NCBI GenBank assembly: GCA_902554705.1
Contig: CACDPP010000001.1
Coordinates: 1 to 64,000, forward strand
Direction of reading: 5' to 3'
DNA: 64,000 nt
Origin: Paracoccaceae bacterium
GTDB taxonomy: Bacteria > Pseudomonadota > Alphaproteobacteria > Rhodobacterales > Rhodobacteraceae
Part shown: in pieces, positions 16,997-24,449 of the stretch
Layout: each line of letters begins with the position of its first letter
Numbering within the stretch: position 1 is the stretch's first letter
Made by a program: the position numbers and the translations under genes
The notes under the pieces: model-generated
Seen by the model: only the letters and a program-made list of their open reading frames with translations
The model's database searches: none
What the model was told of the DNA's origin: nothing

Positions 16997-17131
16997 ATGA
17001 TTGAGATACACAAAAGGCAATTAGAGTGGTGGAAATCTAAGATGGGTATAAGTGACTATGGTGTTGCATGGATTGCATTCATTAAAGGCATAATTTTCGG
17101 ACTACTCCTATATCACTTTCTTATCACTTAA
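16997..17131 (+). CDS. Small membrane protein (44 aa), unknown
   Basis: AAGGA lies eight bases before ATG 16997, which I prefer to ATG 16988 nine bases earlier. A Trp-rich amphipathic head (RQLEWWKSKMGISDYG) precedes one hydrophobic helix (WIAFIKGIIFGLLLYHFL). It resembles an antenna peptide only in size: no conserved His ahead of a membrane core with the LH signature is present, so I do not call it PufA or PufB. Confidence 0.55.
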   Translation: MIEIHKRQLEWWKSKMGISDYGVAWIAFIKGIIFGLLLYHFLIT

Positions 17132-17205
17132 TGATATTGAAAAGGACTAACCCCAAGTAAAATTAAGCCCTATATTTTATTGAAAACGAGTGGAAGGAGT
17201 AAACA

Positions 17206-17337
17206 ATGAAAAAGCTAGTTTTTATCTTTGTTCCCATATTTTTAACAAGTTGTTCACAGGGGCAAATTAGTCAAACCCAAGCTTTACTATGTAATGTCAC
17301 CTTAGATGAAAGTCTGGCGTCGTGTGGTAGCCAATGA
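17206..17337 (+). CDS. Small lipoprotein (43 aa), unknown
   Basis: A GGAAGGAGTAAACA leader gives a strong ribosome binding site. The signal MKKLVFIFVPIFLTSC ends in a clear lipobox (LTSC, Cys16). Only about 27 residues follow, with two further Cys (LLCN and SCGS). The stop overlaps the next start by four bases (ATGA), implying translational coupling. Confidence 0.65.
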   Translation: MKKLVFIFVPIFLTSCSQGQISQTQALLCNVTLDESLASCGSQ

Positions 17338-17432
17338 ACCACCTTATCCTAACCTATTCATTTATCTTAAGTGTTTGGATGATTGTATCTTTAGCTTCGA
17401 TTTATTTTCTAAAACCCAGTGAATTGAAATGA
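17334..17432 (+). CDS. Single-helix membrane micro-protein (32 aa), unknown
   Basis: MNHLILTYSFILSVWMIVSL and a following ASIYFLKPSELK form one membrane helix with a short basic tail. Its ATG overlaps the lipoprotein stop and its TGA overlaps the start of the FAD oxidoreductase, both as four-base ATGA overlaps. The chain of two coupled junctions is the best evidence that it is translated. Confidence 0.6.
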   Translation: MNHLILTYSFILSVWMIVSLASIYFLKPSELK

Positions 17433-18512
17433 AACAAAAACCTAAAATTCTTGTTGTTGGCTCGGGAATTATTGGTGCAAGCATAGCATTATCCTGCCTT
17501 AATCTAGGCGCTGATGTAGTGGTCTTGGAACAAAATAAATTAGGTGGAGTCGCTAGTAGTAATTCTTTTGGTTGGATAAACGCTAGTTTTGCAGAAAGCT
17601 CTGCCTACTTTGAGTTACGTAATGCTGCTGTTGGTGCGTTCAGAAATTTAAAAACTGAGATTAACCTTAACGACAGTGTTATTTGGCAAGGTACGTTGTG
17701 GTGGGAAGACAGTGGTCAAGAGCTTGAAAAACAATTTAATAATTTAATAGGTCGAGGGTATGTCGCTAAGCTATTGAATAAAAGTGAAATTAAAAGTCTT
17801 GAACCGAATTTAAAAGATATACCCCAGGCCGCAATATTTACCCCTCTTGAGGGAGCAGCGGAAGCTGACCGGGTCGCTCTGACTATGCTGAGTAACCTTA
17901 CTGATGGGGGGTGGCAAAGTTATTAGCGGTTGCACAGTAGAAGGTTTGAAGTTTCAAAAAGGCCGTGTGTCCAGTGTCCAAACCAATATTGGTGAAATTT
18001 CTTGTGATATGGTAACCTTGGCTACAGGAGTCGCCGCGCAAAATGGCTTGTTGGGTTGTGAGTGGAACCTTCCAATGCAAAATAAAAAAGGATTAATTGT
18101 TCAAACCTCACCGATTCCAGCTCTTATAAATCATATTTTGATGACAAATGATGTTCATTTTAAGCAAAATGTGGATGGCACCTTAACCGCAGGAGAAATA
18201 TTTAGTGGAGACTTCGACGAAAATATAGTTGCTTTGGATCTGGCCAGTGATGTACTTTCACGTATTTCCAGAAAACTCAACTTAAGCGCAAAGTTGGTTC
18301 CAAGCAATATTAAGATTGGAACTCGTCCAGTTCCAATTGATGGCTTTCCTGTTGTTGGAGAAATAGAAGGGCATAAAGGAGTTTTTGTTGCAGTTATGCA
18401 TAGCGGTGTGACGCTCGCCCCCTTAATTGGTCAGTTGTTAGCATCAGAAATGCTAAAAGCTTCAAAAAGCCCTCTTCTTGGATCATTTCGCCCAAATCGC
18501 TTTGTGAATTAA
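17429..18512 (+). pseudogene. FAD-dependent amino-acid oxidase/dehydrogenase (DAO family), frameshifted
   Basis: The first part (17429-17926) has an N-terminal FAD site, VVGSGIIGASIALSCLNLGA, then SSNSFGWINASFAESSAYF, as in DadA-like DAO proteins. The frame is lost at a run of six G (17906-17911). The second part continues in the +1 frame from about 17904 with GGGKVISGCTVEGLKF and ends with the DAO motif IGTRPVPIDGFPVVGEIEG. Taking one G out restores a single 360-residue frame, with GGGKVISG at the join. Substrate is unknown. It could be a genuine inactivation, a switchable tract or a sequencing error. It is coupled to the small lipoprotein and micro-protein genes upstream. Confidence 0.82.
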
Positions 18513-18582
18513 CCAAAAAAAATATCGAAAACTATGCCTGAAAATTAAAAACAGGTAATTAATTGATATATTTTTTTCAGTT

Positions 18583-18667
18583 TGGTGCGGGTGATAGGAC
18601 TTGAACCTACACGCCTTGCGGCGCCAGAACCTAAATCTGGTGCGTCTACCAATTTCGCCACACCCGC
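18583..18667 (-). tRNA. tRNA-Leu (anticodon TAG)
   Basis: An 85-nt class II tRNA on the minus strand with encoded CCA. The acceptor GCGGGTG pairs with CACCCGC, the anticodon stem CCAGA/TCTGG encloses the loop TTTAGGT (anticodon TAG), a long variable arm (CGCCGCAAGGCG region) and GGTTCAAGTCC T arm are present. Confidence 0.97.
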
Positions 18668-18923
18668 ATTTAAAATCCAAACAGCATCTCACACTCCCAT
18701 ACCAAAAGGATATTCAGGATTCGAGACCAAAAACGAATTTTTAAAAAAAAAATTTGTCCTAGTGCAAGCGACCATAAATTCTTTATAAAACGCTTATTTT
18801 TTAATCAAGTTGGTTAAAAAATAGATTTATACACATCAATGAGGCTTGTAATTATTGAGAATTACCCTGATCACACTGTAAATCAACAAATCTAACTGAT
18901 TATGCCGAGGAGCGTGGTGGTAA

Positions 18924-19274
<351 letters not shown>

Positions 19275-19296
19275 AGAAAATTAGGAAGGACACAAA

Positions 19297-20703
19297 ATGA
19301 GCGCAGAGACATTGCTCAAACTAATCGCAGACGAAGACGCGGAATATGTCGATATCAGGTTCACTGACCCGCGTGGAAAATTACAACACGTCACAGTTAT
19401 GTCTGATCAAGTAGATGCTGACTTTATTGAAGAAGGGTTCATGTTTGATGGCTCATCGATCGCTGGCTGGAAGTCTATTGAGGCATCCGACATGAAATTA
19501 ATGATGGATACAGATAGCGCATATGTTGACCCATTCTATGCAGAAAAAACAATATGTGTTCATTGCTATGTGGTAGAGCCAGATACGGGCGAGGCCTATA
19601 ATAGAGATCCTAGGGGAACCGCCATGAAGGCTGAGGCCTATCTAAAATCATCGGGAATTGGGGATACATTTTTTGTAGGCCCTGAAGCTGAATTTTTCTT
19701 ATTTGACGATGTCCGCTTTTCGAATTCAATGAACAAAGTATCGTTTGAAGTGGATGCCCTGGACGCGGCTTGGAATACGGATACGGACTACGAAATAGGA
19801 AATACAGGCCATAGGCCTGGTGTGAAAGGCGGATACTTCCCAGTAAATCCTATTGATGATGGGCAGGATATACGTTCTGAAATGCTTTCAACAATGAAAA
19901 GACTCGGAATGTCGGTTGATAAACATCACCACGAGGTTGCGTCATGTCAGCACGAGCTTGGGCTAATATTTTCTAGCCTTACAAAGCAGGCTGATGAATT
20001 GCAAAAATACAAATACGTGATTCATAATGTTGCTCAAGCGTATGGTAAGTCCGCTACATTTATGCCGAAACCGATTGCAGGCGATAATGGAACCGGGATG
20101 CATTGCAACATGTCAATTTGGAAAGATGGAAAGCCTCTTTTCGCCGGAGACAGGTATGCTGACCTATCTGATGAAGCTTTATGGTTTATTGGTGGTATTT
20201 TGAAACACGCTAAGTCCCTGAATGCATTTACAAATCCATCAACAAATTCTTATAAAAGGCTCATACCGGGCTTCGAAGCACCTGTTTTAAGAGCTTATTC
20301 AGCAAGAAACAGATCAGGATGTGTGCGTATTCCATGGACTGAGTCGCCAAAGGCAAAAAGGGTAGAGGCACGTTTTCCGGATCCGTCATCTAATCCATAC
20401 CTATGCTTTTCCGCTCTGATGATGGCTGGGCTTGACGGCATAAAGAACAAAATTGATCCTGGCGAAGCAATGGACAAAAATCTTTATGACCTTCCAGCAG
20501 AGGAGCTTGCTGATATTCCAACAGTCTGTGGAAGCCTGCGAGAAGCAATTGAATGCCTTGAAGCTGATCATGAGTATTTACTCGCTGGAGATGTCTTTAC
20601 CAAAGACCAAATAGAGGGCTACATTGAGCTCAAAATGGAAGAAATTGAGACATATGAACATACACCTCATCCAGTTGAGTATGGAATGTATTACAGCTGC
20701 TAA
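19297..20703 (+). CDS. glnA: Glutamine synthetase type I
   Basis: Makes glutamine from glutamate, ammonia and ATP; dodecameric, 468 residues as expected. MFDGSSIAGW is the N-terminal signature. GPEAEFFLFDD and HHHEVASCQHELG hold metal and glutamate ligands. KPIAGDNGTGMHCNMS is the ATP-binding/latch region. NRSGCVRIPW and EARFPDPSSNPYL form the glutamate flap and active site. The adenylylation loop NLYDLPAEE contains the target Tyr, consistent with control through GlnB. AGGAAGGA lies before the ATG. It ends at a clear intrinsic terminator. Confidence 0.98.
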   Translation: MSAETLLKLIADEDAEYVDIRFTDPRGKLQHVTVMSDQVDADFIEEGFMFDGSSIAGWKSIEASDMKLMMDTDSAYVDPFYAEKTICVHCYVVEPDTGEAYNRDPRGTAMKAEAYLKSSGIGDTFFVGPEAEFFLFDDVRFSNSMNKVSFEVDALDAAWNTDTDYEIGNTGHRPGVKGGYFPVNPIDDGQDIRSEMLSTMKRLGMSVDKHHHEVASCQHELGLIFSSLTKQADELQKYKYVIHNVAQAYGKSATFMPKPIAGDNGTGMHCNMSIWKDGKPLFAGDRYADLSDEALWFIGGILKHAKSLNAFTNPSTNSYKRLIPGFEAPVLRAYSARNRSGCVRIPWTESPKAKRVEARFPDPSSNPYLCFSALMMAGLDGIKNKIDPGEAMDKNLYDLPAEELADIPTVCGSLREAIECLEADHEYLLAGDVFTKDQIEGYIELKMEEIETYEHTPHPVEYGMYYSC

Positions 20704-20726
20704 GATATTCTAAAAGAAACCAAAGA

Positions 20727-20754
20727 AACGCTCCAATTTTTTGGAGCGTTTTTT
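20727..20754 (+). terminator. Intrinsic terminator of glnBA
   Basis: AACGCTCCAA pairs with TTGGAGCGTT around a TTTT loop, followed by a run of T. This is the clearest Rho-independent terminator in the window. Confidence 0.95.
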
Positions 20755-20777
20755 AATGGGAATAGTTATCCAACTTT

Positions 20778-21497
20778 TTAAGCGTGAACTACAAAGGTAT
20801 GGATGCCAAAAATAATTGCTCCACTTTCGGGCAATTTGACCAAAGTTTGTCTTTCCGATCGAAAATAATTTGCTTTATTGGGTGCGGGTTTTCTTCTTGG
20901 CCGATTTGCCCTTCTTGGTTGAAAAAGATTTGGATCTTCATAATACAATGCGTTAAACCGCCAGACAGGACGATTTATTTTCAGACCATCAAATAGTCGT
21001 TGTACTCTTTTGGCAATAACATCATCATATTCTTTCACTGGAACATGTATATCAATAAGTGGCTTAAGATATTTTTCTTCCAGCGACCAACTAGCGGGAA
21101 AGCAAAGAACTGCTGCGGTTAACACATGCTCCTTGCCTTTTTTTTGCAAAATACAAAAATCGTTTTGAACAAGTCGCCCAAGAAAAGTCATGGGCTCATT
21201 TAAATCTATTTCAATAGAAACCCCATCAGGCCTAATGATCTTATTAATTTTTTTTTGATAACCCAACTTTGAAGTACAAAAATCTAATGTCATTTTTGAT
21301 AATTCAACGGCCGCCTCTCGTGCTTCGTCCGAAATCACCAGAACTTTATCTTTTTTTGTCTCAATGAGTTCATCCCTCAAAGCCATTTGCTGCGAAAATG
21401 CATCATCACATATAATCCATTCATCTGGAGAAATTGGTCTTGTACCGGGCAGTTTTGGATATGTTGTGTCGTAAGGGATTTTTTTTTGGAATATCAC
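20778..21497 (-). CDS. DUF3445 protein (haem-dependent oxidative N-demethylase-like)
   Basis: A 239-residue protein from GTG 21497, which has AAAGGA six bases before it; an upstream TTG at 21536 lacks a site. Landmarks are VLCFPASWSLEEKYLKPLIDIHVPV, the RVQRLFDGL helix, RPVWRFNALYYEDPNLFQPR and SERQTLVKLPESGAIIFGIHT, all typical of DUF3445. Characterised relatives form the alpha subunit of a haem-dependent oxidative N-demethylase acting on dimethylamine-type substrates. The partner beta/gamma/delta reductase genes are not next to it, so the exact reaction is uncertain. It converges on glnA and is divergent from dddP. Confidence 0.82.
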   Translation of the reverse strand: MIFQKKIPYDTTYPKLPGTRPISPDEWIICDDAFSQQMALRDELIETKKDKVLVISDEAREAAVELSKMTLDFCTSKLGYQKKINKIIRPDGVSIEIDLNEPMTFLGRLVQNDFCILQKKGKEHVLTAAVLCFPASWSLEEKYLKPLIDIHVPVKEYDDVIAKRVQRLFDGLKINRPVWRFNALYYEDPNLFQPRRANRPRRKPAPNKANYFRSERQTLVKLPESGAIIFGIHTFVVHA

Positions 21498-21608
21498 TCT
21501 GCATCCTTTTACTGATTTTATGATAAATAACGACAATTAATATGGTCGCTTTTAAGCCTGACATAATTGAAACTTTAGATAAACCTCAAGGAAATATTGG
21601 AGCCTAAA

Positions 21609-22952
21609 GTGAATAATCATTTTCGAGAAAATCGAAAGATAGATCCGTCTCAGGGCGCAACTTTGGGTGATAGAACCCCAAATAATAAGGACCGCGTTGA
21701 AATCGGCCCTACCCAACTAGCCTATAGCGAGTGGCATAAATCCGGACTAGCGTTACCAGATTTACCTCGTATGCGAGAATACCGATGGAAAAGGCTTACA
21801 GATCACGTAGTGCAAAGAGGATACGGCGGATTACTTTTGTTTGACCCTTTAAATATAAGATACGCTACAGACAGTACAAACATGCAGCTTTGGAATACCC
21901 ACAATCCTTTTCGAGCAGTTTTACTTTGTAGCGACGGTTACATGGTGATCTGGGACTATAAAAATTCACCATTTTTGAGCGAATTTAATCCTTTGGTTAA
22001 AGAGCAAAGATCCGGGGCAGATCTCTTTTATTTTGACAGAGGAGATAAAATTGATATTGCGGCAGATAAGTTTTCAAATGAAGTAAGAACTTTAATTGCA
22101 GAACACTCGCAATCAAACATGAGGCTCGCTGTGGACAAAATTATGCTACACGGGTTGCGTTCGTTAGAGGCGCAGGGCTTTGAGATAATGGAAGGCGAAG
22201 AAGTTACTGAAAAATGTAGGTCTGTTAAAGGAGAGGATGAAATTTTAGCGATGCGATGCGCCTCTGAGGCCTGCGAAAATGCCGTTGCTATCATGGAAAA
22301 AGAAGCCAGATCTGAAGTCCCAAAAGGAAATACAAGTGAAGATGATATTTGGGCTATTTTACACGCAGAAAACATTAAAAGGGGGGGAGAGTGGATTGAA
22401 ACGCGTTTGCTAGCGTCCGGCCCAAGAACTAATCCGTGGTTTCAAGAATGCGGCCCCCGAATAGTTCAGAATAACGAAATAGTTGCCTTTGATACCGATC
22501 TCGTTGGTTCCTATGGAATTTGTGTTGATATAAGCCGAACCTGGTGGATTGGTGACCGCCCCCCTCGTCCAGATATGATTTATGCCATGCAACACGCACA
22601 TGAACATATAACGACGAATATGGAACTTTTAGGGCCCGGTATTCATATGCGCGATCTTACTTTTAAATCACATGCGCTAGATGAAAATTTTAAAAAGGGT
22701 AAATACGGATGTCTAATGCATGGTGTTGGATTATGCGATGAGTGGCCATTAATTGCCTATCCTGATAAGTTTGTGGAAGGCGCATATAACTACGTACTTG
22801 AGCCAGGAATGGTGCTATGCGTAGAAGCATTGGTTAGCCCTGAAAATGGCGACTTTTCTATCAAGTTAGAAGACCAAGTTCTCATAACGGAAAGTGGATA
22901 TGAAAACCTTACAAAATATCCATTTGATCCACTTTTAATGGGAAATTTTTGA
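21609..22952 (+). CDS. dddP: DMSP lyase DddP
   Basis: Cleaves dimethylsulfoniopropionate to dimethyl sulfide and acrylate. It is an M24-peptidase-fold metalloenzyme of 447 residues from GTG 21609, with GGAG six bases upstream. With this start, D295, D297, D307, H371, E406 and E421 sit exactly at the metal-ligand positions I recall for Roseobacter DddP, and D377 (GLCDEWP) at the catalytic Asp. RKIDPSQGATLGD, NIRYATDSTNMQLWNTHNPF and FDTDLVGSYGICVDISR are near-identical to marine homologues. No DMSP transporter or acrylate genes adjoin it; purB follows after 90 bases. It is divergent from the DUF3445 gene. Confidence 0.93.
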   Translation: MNNHFRENRKIDPSQGATLGDRTPNNKDRVEIGPTQLAYSEWHKSGLALPDLPRMREYRWKRLTDHVVQRGYGGLLLFDPLNIRYATDSTNMQLWNTHNPFRAVLLCSDGYMVIWDYKNSPFLSEFNPLVKEQRSGADLFYFDRGDKIDIAADKFSNEVRTLIAEHSQSNMRLAVDKIMLHGLRSLEAQGFEIMEGEEVTEKCRSVKGEDEILAMRCASEACENAVAIMEKEARSEVPKGNTSEDDIWAILHAENIKRGGEWIETRLLASGPRTNPWFQECGPRIVQNNEIVAFDTDLVGSYGICVDISRTWWIGDRPPRPDMIYAMQHAHEHITTNMELLGPGIHMRDLTFKSHALDENFKKGKYGCLMHGVGLCDEWPLIAYPDKFVEGAYNYVLEPGMVLCVEALVSPENGDFSIKLEDQVLITESGYENLTKYPFDPLLMGNF

Positions 22953-23042
22953 GTTTATTAAAAAACACTACCACCCTACCCTTGCCGTTTTGCAAATAGC
23001 CGAGTACATCAATTTTGGAACTAATTCCAAAAGGATTGACAA

Positions 23043-24347
23043 ATGATACCACGTTACTCGCGCCCCGAAATGGTTGATATATGGTCACCAAGCACGAAGT
23101 TTAAAATATGGTACGAAATTGAGGCACATGCATGCGATGCAATGGCCAAAATAGGAATAATACCGGCGGAAAATGCAGAAGCAGTATGGAAAGCCAAAGA
23201 TGTCGAATTTGATGTTTCTCGAATAGATGAAATTGAAGCGACAACAAAGCACGATGTAATTGCATTCTTAACTCACTTAGCTGAACACATCGGAAGTGAG
23301 GAAGCTCGTTTTGTGCATCAAGGAATGACAAGTTCTGATGTGCTAGATACTTGTTTAAATATTCAATTAGTTCGGGCGAGCAACCTCTTATTGCAAAATC
23401 TTGACGATCTTCTTCGCGCGTTAAAAATGAGAGCTGAAGAGCATAAGATGACCATTAGAATAGGAAGAAGCCACGGTATACACGCCGAACCGACAACTAT
23501 GGGGCTAACTTTTGCCAGATTTTTCGCAGAAATGAAAAGAAACAAAGGTCGTTTAGAAACAGCAAAAAATGAAATAGCAACTGGCGCCATTTCTGGTGCA
23601 GTAGGTACATTTGCCAATATTGATCCTTTCATTGAAGAATACGTCTGTGAAAAGTTGGAACTCAATCCTGAACCGATATCAACGCAAGTTATACCACGGG
23701 ATAGGCACGCGGCATTCTTTGCCACTTTGGGAGTTATTGCTAGCTCTATCGAAAACATCGCAACAGAAATTAGGCATATGCAACGAACCGAGGTTTTAGA
23801 AGCCGAGGAATATTTTTCAAAGGGTCAAAAAGGCTCTTCTGCAATGCCACACAAAAGAAATCCAGTTTTAACTGAAAATCTCACGGGTCTTTCACGTCTT
23901 GTCAGAATGGTAGTTATACCAGCAATGGAAAATGTTACTCTATGGCATGAACGGGATATCAGTCACAGTTCTGTAGAAAGAAATATAGGCCCCGATGCTA
24001 CAGTAACTTTAGATTTTGCCTTAGCCCGCTTAACATCTGTGATTAAGAAATTAGTAGTGTACCCTGACAATATGATAAAAAATATGAATAAATTTAGGGG
24101 GTTGATTATGTCACAGCGTGTTCTGCTTGCCTTAACGCAAGCCGGTCTTAGTCGCGAGGATGCATATAAATTGGTACAAATAAACGCGATGAAAGTTTGG
24201 GAAGAAGGAAAAGACTTCAAAACAGAGCTCATCAATGACCCAGAAGTCTCAAAGGTACTAACGAAAGATGAAATTGATGAAAAATTTGATCTCGCATATC
24301 ACACAAAACATGTAGACACGATTTTCCAAAGGGTCTTTTCTGACTAG
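23043..24347 (+). CDS. purB: Adenylosuccinate lyase
   Basis: Catalyses two fumarate-releasing steps in purine synthesis (SAICAR to AICAR, and adenylosuccinate to AMP). The 434-residue length is standard. MIPRYSRPEMVDIWSP is the typical alphaproteobacterial opening. TSSDVLDTCLNIQL and GRSHGIHAEPTT carry active-site residues, and KGSSAMPHKRNP is the fumarase/lyase superfamily signature loop with its catalytic Ser. AAAGGATTGACAA precedes the ATG. It follows dddP with a short gap and might share its transcript. Confidence 0.97.
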   Translation: MIPRYSRPEMVDIWSPSTKFKIWYEIEAHACDAMAKIGIIPAENAEAVWKAKDVEFDVSRIDEIEATTKHDVIAFLTHLAEHIGSEEARFVHQGMTSSDVLDTCLNIQLVRASNLLLQNLDDLLRALKMRAEEHKMTIRIGRSHGIHAEPTTMGLTFARFFAEMKRNKGRLETAKNEIATGAISGAVGTFANIDPFIEEYVCEKLELNPEPISTQVIPRDRHAAFFATLGVIASSIENIATEIRHMQRTEVLEAEEYFSKGQKGSSAMPHKRNPVLTENLTGLSRLVRMVVIPAMENVTLWHERDISHSSVERNIGPDATVTLDFALARLTSVIKKLVVYPDNMIKNMNKFRGLIMSQRVLLALTQAGLSREDAYKLVQINAMKVWEEGKDFKTELINDPEVSKVLTKDEIDEKFDLAYHTKHVDTIFQRVFSD

Positions 24348-24449
24348 AGGTTTTTATAATCTCGAACCATCGTTACTTGCACGCATACGTTAAATGGTGT
24401 ACTATTGTATACAATTTAATGGGCGACCAATTATTAGGCTTTATTTACA

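Noticed and set aside
16997-17131. 44-residue membrane peptide as a possible LH1 polypeptide
   Set aside because: Size and Trp content are suggestive, but the ligand His position and antenna motifs are missing and it is grouped with other small genes.
18483-18692. Minus-strand frame overlapping tRNA-Leu
   Set aside because: It is a chance open frame through a tRNA gene.
22378-22388. G-rich run in dddP as a third frameshift site
   Set aside because: The frame is continuous across it and the family residues downstream are in register.
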